64,000 nucleotides of DNA, taken from assembly GCA_024234815.1 (NCBI GenBank), contig JACKNO010000001.1:372001-436000 (forward strand), in the 5' to 3' direction. Below are positions 53,147 through 62,084 of this stretch, piece by piece. The stretch's first letter is position 1. Each line of letters opens with the position of its first letter. The translations under genes and the position numbers were made by a program. Below the pieces are notes generated by a model that made no database searches, had not been told where the DNA came from, and worked only from the letters and a program-made list of their open reading frames with translations. This DNA comes from Pseudomonadales bacterium. GTDB lineage: Bacteria > Pseudomonadota > Gammaproteobacteria > Pseudomonadales > Halieaceae.

Positions 53147-53338
53147 ACCCGCATTCTAACCAAATTGGGACCGCGCAACACGGCCGCAGATCGGTTCGGG
53201 CGAATTTAATCGAGCCGGGCCGGGCCACGCTGACCGCGCCGCGTGGTCGCCCTGGGCGACGGCAGGCGATGGAAGTATTTGCCCGGTGGGTCTGCTAATA
53301 TCAACGGCAACTGGACGACTGTACGGCTGTTCCTGCCT

Positions 53339-54511
53339 ATGAACGATAACGATTCCCGCCCCGGACCCAAAGCTGGGTCTAAAGCTACACCCGCGCCAGA
53401 CGGTAGCGCCGACAACGAATACGGTGACGGCAGGCGAGAGCCTGTATTCACCGAGTTCGACGAGGACTACGAGGAGGCTGAGCGGGATACCGACTACGCC
53501 TCTGCCTACAGCGAGGACGAGCCGGAGGATGACGACTACCTGGATTCACAAGAGGACGATGACGCCGACGACCGATCCGCCGCCTGGCAGGTCCTCGCCG
53601 CGGGTGGCTCGGGTAACGCCGGCACCATAGCGCGCGAAAAAGCAGGGTGGACCCATGACACCGAACAGGACAGTTCCGGAACCGACGTCGATGAATCAGC
53701 CGAAGAGCCTGAATCAGAGTTGTTTGATGATGATTACGAAGACGATGAAGAAGACGAGGAATATCCGGAAGACGACGATTCCGACGAGAACTGGGACGAT
53801 GAGGATGCCCCGGGCAACGATTCCTGGCAGGACGATGAGACTACCTCGCAAAGTGCGCATCGATTTCCACTGACACTGGTTATTGTCGGGCTGGTAGCAC
53901 TCGGTCTGCTCGCAATAGGTGGCTACGGGGTAATACAGCAACGCTCGGCCGCAGACGAGGAAATCCGGCGACTGCAGGCGGCCCTGGCCACGGCGTCCAG
54001 CCCTGTGGATGTTGCCGCCACCAGGGAAAAGTTGCGAGAGATGGAAATACAGACCGAAAAGCACCTGGCGAACATCGAAGTTCTGACCCTGTATAACAAG
54101 CAGCTGACGGACACCGTGGCTGGCCTCGAAAAACAGTTGGCCGCGCAACAGTCATTGGCGCCGGCCGGCAGCGTGTCTGCTAAAACGGCCCCGGCCAGGC
54201 CTGCCGCCGCCCCCGCTGCGGCACCCAGGACTGCGCAGAAGGCCCCCGGCGCAGCGGCCGCTATACCGACTGCCGCGGGGGACTGGTTTGTTAATTTCAG
54301 CAGCTACAAACTACGCGGACCGGCCGAGAGCTGGGCGAAAAAACTGAAGCCATCGGCGGGTAAAGTCATCGTCACGCCCTTCGATAAAGATGGCGGTACC
54401 TTTTATCGCGTCCGCGTCGTCGGCCTGGCGGATCGCGCCCAGGCCACAAAGGTGGCGGAGCAGTTGCGATCCGACCATGACATGCCGCCGCTTTGGGTTG
54501 GCACCGAATAG
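53339..54511 (+). CDS. Acidic SPOR-domain membrane protein
   Basis: The 390-residue protein has three parts. Residues about 1-180 are a very acidic, low-complexity tail full of Asp/Glu runs. One membrane helix follows (about 182-203, LTLVIVGLVALGLLAIGG), then a coiled coil, an Ala/Pro linker and a C-terminal SPOR domain (about 315-390, WFVNFSSYKLRGPAESWAKKL, FYRVRVVGLADRAQA). SPOR domains bind denuded peptidoglycan at division sites. The acidic cytoplasmic part is unusual. ATG 53339 was chosen over an upstream start with no similarity. Confidence 0.8.
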   Translation: MNDNDSRPGPKAGSKATPAPDGSADNEYGDGRREPVFTEFDEDYEEAERDTDYASAYSEDEPEDDDYLDSQEDDDADDRSAAWQVLAAGGSGNAGTIAREKAGWTHDTEQDSSGTDVDESAEEPESELFDDDYEDDEEDEEYPEDDDSDENWDDEDAPGNDSWQDDETTSQSAHRFPLTLVIVGLVALGLLAIGGYGVIQQRSAADEEIRRLQAALATASSPVDVAATREKLREMEIQTEKHLANIEVLTLYNKQLTDTVAGLEKQLAAQQSLAPAGSVSAKTAPARPAAAPAAAPRTAQKAPGAAAAIPTAAGDWFVNFSSYKLRGPAESWAKKLKPSAGKVIVTPFDKDGGTFYRVRVVGLADRAQATKVAEQLRSDHDMPPLWVGTE

Positions 54512-54584
54512 TTTGGAGCGGGAGTCTTGGCAGGCATCCGTTGTCCTGTTAATGTTTTCCCTCAAATCAACCGGGGGTATTTTT

Positions 54585-54944
54585 ATGAAGAAGTTCGGGT
54601 GTATTTTTCTGGGTCTCGCGCTGGCTAGCGCGGTGAGCATGGCGGACGATTGCGTGCCACCGAAGGCACCGAAGATCACCGAGGGTGAAGAGTCAACGCT
54701 GGAGCAGATGCTTGCCTCCCAGAAAGCGGTAAAGGAATTCCAGGCAGCCAACCTGGCTTACATGAATTGTCTCGAGCCGATGCTCACTGCCGCGGAGACG
54801 GCCGCCAAAGAGGGCGACGAAGCGGCTATCGAGAAGTACAAGGCGATACAGGAGACCTATAACTCCGCTGTTTCCAGAGAGGAAGAAGTGGCGGCCAAGT
54901 TCAACACCGAAATTCGCGACTACAAAACCGCCAACCCGGGTTAA
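54585..54944 (+). CDS. Small exported protein, function unknown
   Basis: The 119-residue protein has a signal peptide (about 1-20, cleaved near SMA/DD), two cysteines in the mature part that could pair (DDCVPPKAP and NCLEPM), and a helical, Glu/Ala-rich body. It is likely periplasmic. I do not recognise the family. ATG 54585 has GGGGGT upstream and follows the SPOR gene by 73 bases. Confidence 0.7.
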   Translation: MKKFGCIFLGLALASAVSMADDCVPPKAPKITEGEESTLEQMLASQKAVKEFQAANLAYMNCLEPMLTAAETAAKEGDEAAIEKYKAIQETYNSAVSREEEVAAKFNTEIRDYKTANPG

Positions 54945-55040
54945 CCCCCGGCACTTCCCGCTCGCTCCCCGGCGTAACTGTCACCAGGGGCGAGCGTCTG
55001 AACTGCCATAAAGTCGCTTTCGTCCCGGGCCAGTTCCGGG

Positions 55041-55448
55041 TCAGGCTGCCAGCAGACCCAGTGGGGATTTCGTGAAGGCCACCGAGACAATGTAGGCGGC
55101 TGCCAGCAGGGCCATGCCAAACGCTAGCACCCGTATGCGCCGGGTCTTGCCAAAACGAAACGCCACCATTCCCAAACCGATATAGCACAGCAGGGCGAGA
55201 ATTTTCGCCGTCAGCCAGGGCTGCGAAAACGGGTTGACCTGCCAGAGCAACAACATGCCGATAGCCGATCCCAGTAACAAAGTGTCCAGCATATGAGGTA
55301 ACACCCGGGTCAGGCGCAGCCGCAAGCAGGGATTATCCGAGAGCATCCAGTAGCCGCGAAGGGCAAAGCCTCCAATGGAGATAAAGGCGGAGCCAACATG
55401 CAGCACTTTCAGTATTTCAAATGCCGACATCAGTCTGTCTTGCGCCAT
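55041..55448 (-). CDS. SirB2-family membrane protein
   Basis: The 135-residue protein has four membrane helices and matches the SirB family (ILKVLHVGSAFISIGGFALRGYWML, RVLPHMLDTLLLGSAIGMLLL, LTAKILALLCYIGLGMVAFR). Function unknown. ATG 55430 (MSAFEILKVLHVG) is an equally plausible start. The 257 bases upstream, to the next gene, hold no gene I can support. Confidence 0.82.
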   Translation of the reverse strand: MAQDRLMSAFEILKVLHVGSAFISIGGFALRGYWMLSDNPCLRLRLTRVLPHMLDTLLLGSAIGMLLLWQVNPFSQPWLTAKILALLCYIGLGMVAFRFGKTRRIRVLAFGMALLAAAYIVSVAFTKSPLGLLAA

Positions 55449-55705
55449 GGGCCCTGACCGCTGCGACGGCTCATTTCAGGCCCGGATCCCGATGGCGTCG
55501 ACAAAGAAGCTCCCCGCACACCCCCGGGAGCCGTCAAGCGTCCCCGGCAACGATATGTCGGCGCGCCGGACCAGTTCCGCGGTAGTACGCGGAAACAGTT
55601 TGATAGAAAATCCGTTTCGGATAGACGCATTCGCAGTTGGCCAGTAATTCTCGATTGGCAATTTTAATACACCGTGTACAGAAAAGACCCCCCTTACTGG
55701 CAACA

Positions 55706-57247
55706 TCAGGGCTGCAATTCAAGATCACCCGGTCGCCACGACTGATTAAACCAGGGTTCCAGCGGACCGTAGAGCCGCAGCGCTGCGTTGTAGCCCTTGC
55801 CAGGCCATGTCTGCACCCAGTTCTTTTCATGACCAGCCGGGGCCTCGGGGCCGAACCAGACAGTGACACCGCCATCCGGATTCATCTCTATCCCGGGAAG
55901 CGTGCTGTCCAGGCCTGCCAGCTTCTGCCCGGTGGGAAGCAGTGAGCGGGTCTGATTGTCATAGACCGTAAAGGACCAGAAGTCTTTCGCGGGGATCGGT
56001 CCCGGCAGGGTCACCTTGTAGCTGCGGCTGCCGTCCATGTAGTTGCCTTGCGCATCGCGAACGGTGATGGCGTAGGCCGAACCTGAGCCAGGTCGCGATT
56101 CGGTCATGGCAGGCGTGATACCGGTCGCGTAATAGAAGAACATCATCCGCGCATCGAGCAGCCGTTCCGCGCCATTGAGGAACTGGTAGCTGCCGCCCAC
56201 GAAGGGCGTGAACCACTGGCGGTTGTCGTAGATCCGGGTTTGCGGGTCGCGTGAGGCGAACAGGTTGGCGCGGGCTATGGCATTGCCCACCGCCACCGCG
56301 TCCGTCAGTATCTTCTTCATCCGGGAGTCAGGCGCGAACTCCTGCCCCTTGCGAATGCCTATCGAAGCGTACAGGCCAACGGTATCCGCATCGACCCAGT
56401 CCGCGGGCTCGTTCTGTACCACGGCGTTCAACTCGTCGTAGAAGCTGAAATCGTTGGCGCTGATTGTATTGAACCGGACGCCCGAGATATTCACGAAGTC
56501 GGTTTGCGGCGGACTGGAAGCCTCAGCGAGTGGAAAGATGCCCGCCCCGGCCTTCACGCCGGCGACCGCCGCCGCCATGTCGCCCTTTTCCACGAAGGCG
56601 CGATAGAACAGCAGCATCCTGTTGGTGCGCGGTTTCGCAACGTGGTAACCGGTGGCCGGCACCTCGCCTTTGTAGCCAGGCGGAATGAACAGGTAGTCCC
56701 CGCCCGCGCCTTTATCCGGGCCCGTCAGCCCGACATCGGTCACCCAGCGGAAATCCGCGTCATCGACGGGGCCGAGCACACGCGGTGGCACCCGCACCAC
56801 CATGGGCCCATCGCCCACGTCGATACACAGTACCACATACACAGTCGTGGTATTGGCCGTCAGGAACAGCGATTGGGCATCCATCAGGTCATCGGTGATG
56901 CCGATGCCCCGGTTGAGCTCGATGCCCGCTTCTTCAAATCCCTCACAGAGCGCGTGGACAGAAGTCGCCGACATGCCCCTCAGGAAGGCGTCGACTCCCC
57001 GGCCAAAATCGAGCTGGTCGTAGGCCTTTTCCACCGTCGCCACATCCGGGGCGCCATCGTCGAAGCGCAGCGTCCCTATGCGGGTCTCTACCGTATCGGG
57101 CGTAGTAATTTTGGCCGGCACCTCGGGCGCAAACTCCGGTGGCGCTGACGCCGTGGCGCCCTGCCTCCGTGCTTCGGCTGCAACCGGGGGGATTGTTATC
57201 GCCAGCGCCAGGGCGGCGTAGGCCAGGTGTTTAAACGTGGGGTTCAT
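55706..57247 (-). CDS. DUF1254/DUF1214 exported protein (copy 1)
   Basis: The 513-residue protein has a signal peptide (about 1-24) and two domains: an N-terminal DUF1254 (DTVETRIGTLRFDDGAPDVATVEKAYDQLDF onwards) and a C-terminal DUF1214 (FWSFTVYDNQTRSLLPTGQ, NWVQTWPGKGYNAALRLYGPLEPWFNQSWRPGDLEL). It is the last gene of the right-end cluster, 12 bases after its paralogue. The pair share many segments, including GPDKGAGG and the W-F-(N/D)-(Q/K)-(S/T)-WRPG-(D/E)-LEL end. Family function is unknown; it is common in lipid- and hydrocarbon-degrading bacteria. Confidence 0.88.
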   Translation of the reverse strand: MNPTFKHLAYAALALAITIPPVAAEARRQGATASAPPEFAPEVPAKITTPDTVETRIGTLRFDDGAPDVATVEKAYDQLDFGRGVDAFLRGMSATSVHALCEGFEEAGIELNRGIGITDDLMDAQSLFLTANTTTVYVVLCIDVGDGPMVVRVPPRVLGPVDDADFRWVTDVGLTGPDKGAGGDYLFIPPGYKGEVPATGYHVAKPRTNRMLLFYRAFVEKGDMAAAVAGVKAGAGIFPLAEASSPPQTDFVNISGVRFNTISANDFSFYDELNAVVQNEPADWVDADTVGLYASIGIRKGQEFAPDSRMKKILTDAVAVGNAIARANLFASRDPQTRIYDNRQWFTPFVGGSYQFLNGAERLLDARMMFFYYATGITPAMTESRPGSGSAYAITVRDAQGNYMDGSRSYKVTLPGPIPAKDFWSFTVYDNQTRSLLPTGQKLAGLDSTLPGIEMNPDGGVTVWFGPEAPAGHEKNWVQTWPGKGYNAALRLYGPLEPWFNQSWRPGDLELQP

Positions 57248-57259
57248 GAAATCTTCTCC

Positions 57260-58813
57260 CTAATCCATTAGCTCGAGTTCGCCCGGACGCCAGGTCTTGT
57301 CAAACCAGGGTTGGAGCGCGCCGTACATCCTGAGAACCACATTCCAGCCCTTGCCGGGAACGGTCTGGACCCAGTTGCTTTCCTTGCCAGCAGGTGCCTT
57401 CGGCCCGAAGTAGACGTCGATAGATCCGTCTGCGTTGGTGGCGAGGCCCTGGGTCTGGCTACTCATGCTCGGGAAGCGCTGGTCGGTCTGGATCTGGGAG
57501 CGTGTCTGGTCACTGTAGAGGATAAGCGACCAGAAGTCCTTGACCGGAACATTCGCCGGCAGGTGGAGCCGGTAGCTATTGCCGCCGTCCAGTGGATCAC
57601 CTTTGCTGTCGCGCGCGGTCCAGGCGTACTGGGAGCCCTTGCCGATCAGTTTCTCTTCCATCGCCGGCGTGACGAGGATTGCCAGGTAGTAGTAGAAGGT
57701 TGCGGCGTCAAAATTGGCAACACCTGGCGCGGCCTGGAACTGGTATCCGCCGGTGAAGCCCAGCTGCCAGTTGCTGTCCTCGTAATAGTAGGCCGCCCGC
57801 TCGCGAGTATGAAACAGCACGGTACGCGCCGTGGCATCGCCGACTGCCGCGGCCTCCGTGAGGATTTTCTTCATGCGGTCATCAGGTGCGAAGGGCTTGC
57901 CCTTTTCGATACCGATCGACTGGAAGAAGCCGAGGGTGACCGGGTCGAGGGAGTCGGCCGGCTCCTGCTGTACCACCTCGTTCAGCAGTTCCCAGAAGCG
58001 ATAGTCGGCAGGGAATACGGTGTTGAAGGGTTTCCCCGACATGTTGATGAATGTCGGCGGAGCCACTGCCTTGCCGGCTTCGGACAGGGGGTAGATCTTC
58101 GTGTGCTTCTTGACCAGCTCAACGCCGGGCGCCGGATCGCCATCGACCAGGAAGCTACGCCACGGAACCCACAGTCCGAACGTGGGTGAATGCACCACAT
58201 GATAGCCCGGCGGTACCTCGCCTTTGTGGCCCGGTGGCAGGAACAGGTACTTGCCGCCCGCGCCCTTGTCAGGCCCGGTAATGCCGACATCGACTACCCA
58301 GCGCTGCCACATGTCGTTGGCAGTCCCGAGCACCCTGGGCGGCACCTCCAGCACCAGCGGACCACCCGCGAGGTCCAGCCACGTCCAGCTGTAGACAGTG
58401 TTGTCATTGCCGGTGAGCACGATGCCGCGCGAGTCCAGCAGCTGCTCAAAAATCGGTACTATTTTGTTGGGCGCTCCGAGTGTGCTGAATGCCGCGCGGT
58501 TGGCCGCCTGGCTGACCGCCGGCATTCCGAGCAGGAAAGCCTGTACGGCACGATTGAGGTCGAGATTATCCCAGAGTTTGTCAGCGGTGGCCTTGTCTGG
58601 AAAGCCGTCGAAGAACCTCAGCGTTCCGAGCGAGGTCTCGACCCTGTCAGGCGAGGCGACTCCGGGCGGCTGCGATGTCGAGTACTTGTACTCAGGTTGC
58701 GCGGCTGCCCCGGTCAAGGGCTGCGACATTGCAGCTGTCGATGTGGCCAGGGACGCGACGCCAAGCGACAATGCCAGTCCCAGACGGGCAGCGCTGAATC
58801 CAGGTATTTTCAT
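57260..58813 (-). CDS. DUF1254/DUF1214 exported protein (copy 2)
   Basis: The 517-residue protein has a signal peptide (about 1-30), DUF1254 (DRVETSLGTLRFFDGFPDKATADKLWDNLDLNRAVQAFL) and DUF1214 (FWSLILYSDQTRSQIQTDQRFP, NWVQTVPGKGWNVVLRMYGALQPWFDKTWRPGELEL). It is a clear but diverged paralogue of the downstream copy. AGGAGG lies 9 bases before ATG 58813, the best ribosome site in this cluster. The upstream open frame has no similarity. Confidence 0.88.
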   Translation of the reverse strand: MKIPGFSAARLGLALSLGVASLATSTAAMSQPLTGAAAQPEYKYSTSQPPGVASPDRVETSLGTLRFFDGFPDKATADKLWDNLDLNRAVQAFLLGMPAVSQAANRAAFSTLGAPNKIVPIFEQLLDSRGIVLTGNDNTVYSWTWLDLAGGPLVLEVPPRVLGTANDMWQRWVVDVGITGPDKGAGGKYLFLPPGHKGEVPPGYHVVHSPTFGLWVPWRSFLVDGDPAPGVELVKKHTKIYPLSEAGKAVAPPTFINMSGKPFNTVFPADYRFWELLNEVVQQEPADSLDPVTLGFFQSIGIEKGKPFAPDDRMKKILTEAAAVGDATARTVLFHTRERAAYYYEDSNWQLGFTGGYQFQAAPGVANFDAATFYYYLAILVTPAMEEKLIGKGSQYAWTARDSKGDPLDGGNSYRLHLPANVPVKDFWSLILYSDQTRSQIQTDQRFPSMSSQTQGLATNADGSIDVYFGPKAPAGKESNWVQTVPGKGWNVVLRMYGALQPWFDKTWRPGELELMD

Positions 58814-58919
58814 GTGATTCCCTCCTCGGGTATTTGCAGGGGACACACCCGGATGACGCCAGGGTGTCCATATTTCCATGCTCCTCGCAAGCTTGGACGA
58901 GCCCCGCCGCAAGCCGGTT

Positions 58920-59756
58920 TCACAGCCCCGCCAGCGGTTCCCAGATGTGAGTGAAACAGCTCTTCTCCAGCTCCGGGGTCTGCATGCCCGCGGCCAGAGC
59001 AGCGGCCATGCGCCTTTTGGCGGGGTCGCTGTGCACGCTGCGCAGAAACAATTCCTCCTCGCGCGCCAACTGGTCCGGCAAGCCGGCTTCGCCGGTGCTT
59101 ACCGACTCCTTGGCCAGGGCGATAGTCTCCGCCGGAAAGCCCGCCATGCGGTAGGCCAGGCTGTCGACAAATACATCCAGCTCATCCGCCGGCAGCGCAC
59201 GGTTGATATAGCCGTAGCGTTCCGCCTCTTCCGCGGAGAAATCCGCGCAACCCAGTATGATTTCCAGGGCCCTGCCGCGACCCACCAGGCGGGGCAGACG
59301 CACTGTCCCGCCGGCGCCGGGGATGATCCCGACTCCCACTTCCGGCTGGCAGAATACAGCCTTGCCCAGCGCCGCAAAGCGCATATCGCAGGCCAATGCC
59401 AGCTCGCTACCGCCGCCGCGGCAACGGCCGGCGACCTTGGCGATGGTAACCATGGGAGTGGTCCGCAGGCGATCCAGCAGGGCGTGTATCATGCCCATTT
59501 TTTCAGCTCGCGGCGGCGGCGCCGGGGGGAGTAGCGCAATCGTGTCCAGGTCGGCGTGGGCGACGAAGAAATCCGGGTTGGCGCTTTGCAGGACCACGAC
59601 ATTGACTGCGGCATCCGCCTCCAGTTCATTCAGGGCGGCGTCCAGGTCGGTGAGCAGGTTCATGTCCATCAGGTTCAGCTCGCCGTGGTCCAGGGTCAGG
59701 AAGGCGACTCCGCGTTCGCACCGCAGGCGCAGCGTCGTGTAGTTACTTTCACTCAT
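58920..59756 (-). CDS. Enoyl-CoA hydratase/isomerase-family protein
   Basis: The 278-residue crotonase-fold protein has the two oxyanion-hole segments (ANPDFFVAHADLD and GRCRGGGSELALACDMRFA) and QPEVGVGIIPGAGGTVRLPRLVGRGRALEII. The first catalytic Glu (Q-P-E) is kept. Its CoA substrate is unknown. It lies 17 bases downstream of an SDR and belongs to the cluster with the DUF1254 genes. Confidence 0.87.
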   Translation of the reverse strand: MSESNYTTLRLRCERGVAFLTLDHGELNLMDMNLLTDLDAALNELEADAAVNVVVLQSANPDFFVAHADLDTIALLPPAPPPRAEKMGMIHALLDRLRTTPMVTIAKVAGRCRGGGSELALACDMRFAALGKAVFCQPEVGVGIIPGAGGTVRLPRLVGRGRALEIILGCADFSAEEAERYGYINRALPADELDVFVDSLAYRMAGFPAETIALAKESVSTGEAGLPDQLAREEELFLRSVHSDPAKRRMAAALAAGMQTPELEKSCFTHIWEPLAGL

Positions 59757-59773
59757 GACAGGGAGTCTCCTTG

Positions 59774-60592
59774 CTAGGGCATCAGGGGTTTTAGAAATCT
59801 GGTGTAAGTCGAGGGAAACAGCCGCGGCAGCCAGAACAGCAGTTTGGCGTGGCGGCCGGTGACTATGCGCCGCCTGCCGCGCCGCACACCGGCCAGTATG
59901 GCGGCGGCACAGTTTTCCGGGCTGGTGCTCATCAGGCTCGGCGCCTTGGCTTTCATGGCCAGTTCACGGTCCCCGCTGATAGCGGACATGCGCAGGCGGG
60001 TCTCAAAGCCGGTGCGGATTCCACCCGGATGGACGCAGACCGCGCGCACCCCGGTGCCTGCCAGCTCGGACCACAGGCTTTCGGTCAGGCCACGCACCCC
60101 GAACTTGCTCATGTTATAGGCGCTATGGGTGGGATATCCCACCAGCCCGAACACGCTGGAAAAATTGACGATGCAGCCCTCGCGCTGGGACAGCATGATC
60201 GGCAGGAAGGCCTTGGTGCCACTCAGCACCCCGCCCAGGTTGATATCCAGCAGCCAGCGGATCTCATCTATGGACTGGTTCTCGAAGGTGCCGATCAGGG
60301 TAGTGCCGGCGTTGTTGAACAGGTAGTGCGCGCCGCCCAGCTCCTCTGCAACCGTTTCAGCATAGGCCATCACGGCTTCGCGTGAGGATACGTCGAGGGA
60401 CCAGCTGTGTACGTCGGTTCCCGGCGGCAACTGCCTCACCGTGTCCGCCAGGCCCTCAGCATTGATATCGGACAGGGCCAGGCGCGCGCCTTCCGCGGCC
60501 AGTGCACAGGCAAGCGCCCTGCCGATGCCGGAACCGGCGCCCGTGATCACGGCTACCTTGCCGCGAAATGTCTTCATTGCCTTGCTCGCCAT
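59774..60592 (-). CDS. Short-chain dehydrogenase/reductase (SDR-A)
   Basis: The 272-residue classical SDR has the NAD(P) loop VITGAGSGIGRALA, NNAGTT, catalytic Ser in NFSSVFG and Y-x-x-x-K in AYNMSKFGV, followed by HPGGIRT. A basic C-terminal region (VRRGRRRIVTGRHAKLLFWLPRLFPSTY) suggests membrane association. It is strikingly similar to SDR-C at 62085, so the two arose by duplication. Confidence 0.9.
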   Translation of the reverse strand: MASKAMKTFRGKVAVITGAGSGIGRALACALAAEGARLALSDINAEGLADTVRQLPPGTDVHSWSLDVSSREAVMAYAETVAEELGGAHYLFNNAGTTLIGTFENQSIDEIRWLLDINLGGVLSGTKAFLPIMLSQREGCIVNFSSVFGLVGYPTHSAYNMSKFGVRGLTESLWSELAGTGVRAVCVHPGGIRTGFETRLRMSAISGDRELAMKAKAPSLMSTSPENCAAAILAGVRRGRRRIVTGRHAKLLFWLPRLFPSTYTRFLKPLMP

Positions 60593-60599
60593 CCTGGTA

Positions 60600-61190
60600 C
60601 TACCGAGTGCTGGCTGCGCTGCCGGGAGCGACGGCGGCTGCCAGCGCGGGCAGTTCGCTCGCCAGGTCGAAACCGGCGCGCTCGCGGCCGACGTCAGTCT
60701 TGTAGGAGGCCACGGGGCCGTTGAGCTTAAAGGGCAGCGGGATGCGGCGCTGGGCGCTGCTAAAGCCTACGGTGCCGATCCCCAGGTATTGGCCCTCGTC
60801 CACACGGCGCACCTCGTCGACCATGTGCACGAAACCGCAGATCGAGTGGAAGGCGCGGTAGACCAGCTGGTAGGCGGGTTTGCCATCAAAGCGCGAGGGC
60901 GCGATCAGCGTCACCATTGGCCCCTGGATAGTCTCCCGACCGAAGTTGCGCAGGGTGTTGTAGCCGCGCCCGCTGTCCGGCCCGGTGGGTCGGAACGACT
61001 TCGACCGCCACTTGCCAAACAGCAGCGGGTTATTGGTGAACAGCGCGCTGACCAGGGTAGAGATCGGGCCGGGCTGGCGCAATTGCTGCCCCAGGAATTC
61101 ACCGTCCATCTCCTCCATGGTGGGGCATTCAAGCGTCCTGAACACCTCCAGCAGTTGCGGCGTGCTCATTTGCGTTAAATCTTTCATCAT
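60600..61190 (-). CDS. Unrecognised protein of the right-end cluster
   Basis: The 196-residue protein is soluble, without a signal peptide. Visible segments are LLFGKWRSKSFRPTGPDSGRGYNTL, AYQLVYRAFHSICGFVHMVDEVRRVDEGQYLGIGTVG and PLPFKLNGPVASYK. The W-x-x-K-x-F plus 'DEVRRVDEGQYLGIGTVG' arrangement recalls small lipocalin-like domains (GXWXG/DUF4334), but the match is too loose to claim. It lies between two SDR genes and probably takes part in the same pathway. ATG 61169 is an alternative start. Confidence 0.7.
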   Translation of the reverse strand: MMKDLTQMSTPQLLEVFRTLECPTMEEMDGEFLGQQLRQPGPISTLVSALFTNNPLLFGKWRSKSFRPTGPDSGRGYNTLRNFGRETIQGPMVTLIAPSRFDGKPAYQLVYRAFHSICGFVHMVDEVRRVDEGQYLGIGTVGFSSAQRRIPLPFKLNGPVASYKTDVGRERAGFDLASELPALAAAVAPGSAASTR

Positions 61191-61234
61191 CTTCCTCCTG
61201 TCAACCTGGCCCGGGATGCGCTTCTCTATCGCCG

Positions 61235-62068
61235 CTATTTGAGGCCCATTTCCTTACACAACAACTTGTCCAGGGCGCGGTCGCCCAGCACCCGCGGGGC
61301 ATGGACCATCCAGGTCAGTGGGTAGCGGGTTTTCGGGCGTCGCGCGGTGATCGCCTCGTGGACCGCCTCGCTGACCACTTGCACCGGCTTGCCGGTTCGC
61401 ACCATCTCCTCGAGAACCTTCGGCATACCCGCCAGCGCCTGCGCATAATCCGTGTCGTTATAGCGCGTGTCGACGCCGGCGGCCTTTTCCCAGATCGGGG
61501 TGCGGATGCTGCCCGGCTCGATGGCGATCACCTCGATACCGTATATGCGCAGTTCCCGACGCAGCCCGTCGTTGATGGCCTCCACAGCATGTTTTGATGC
61601 GCCGTAGGCGCCGACGAAGGGAAACACCAGGCGGCCGCTGATGGAGCTGAGATTCACGATGCGACCCGGCGGGTGGGGGCAGTTTTTGCGGGCCCCCAAC
61701 AGGGGCAGAAAGGCCTGGGTGACCGCGAGCAGCCCGAGCACGTTCACCTCCAGCATCTGGCGCAATTCGGCAACGGGAATGTGCATCAGCGGCCCGGCAC
61801 CGGAGACCCCCGAGTTGTTCACCAGAGCCTGCAGGCCCTGGTCGCCGACCGCGCTCGCGACCTGCCGGGCGGCTTCGAGAATTGCCGGTTCATCGGTGAC
61901 GTCGAACAACAGGGGAGTGAAATCCGCCCCCAGTGCCTGGCTGACCTTGTCGGCGTCCGTCTGTTTACGCACGCTGCCGAACACCCGGTAGCCCCGCTCG
62001 ATCAGCAGGCGGGCGGCATCGAATCCGATACCGGTGGATACTCCGGTGATAAGTGCACTGGGTTTCAT
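61235..62068 (-). CDS. Short-chain dehydrogenase/reductase (SDR-B)
   Basis: The 277-residue SDR has LITGVSTGIGFDAARLL, NNSGVSGAGPLMHIPVAELRQMLEVNVLG, catalytic Ser in NLSSISGRLVFPF and Y-x-x-x-K in AYGASKHAV. It differs from SDR-A and SDR-C and resembles oxidoreductases acting on retinol/steroid-like or hydroxyacyl substrates. ATG 62068 gives the normal start; the frame upstream is not coding. Confidence 0.9.
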   Translation of the reverse strand: MKPSALITGVSTGIGFDAARLLIERGYRVFGSVRKQTDADKVSQALGADFTPLLFDVTDEPAILEAARQVASAVGDQGLQALVNNSGVSGAGPLMHIPVAELRQMLEVNVLGLLAVTQAFLPLLGARKNCPHPPGRIVNLSSISGRLVFPFVGAYGASKHAVEAINDGLRRELRIYGIEVIAIEPGSIRTPIWEKAAGVDTRYNDTDYAQALAGMPKVLEEMVRTGKPVQVVSEAVHEAITARRPKTRYPLTWMVHAPRVLGDRALDKLLCKEMGLK

Positions 62069-62084
62069 GGGTTTTTTCCTCGAG

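Noticed and set aside
54960..55005. GC-rich bulged stem-loop after the small exported protein gene
   Set aside because: It pairs only with a bulge and has no T run on either strand, so I could not call it a terminator.
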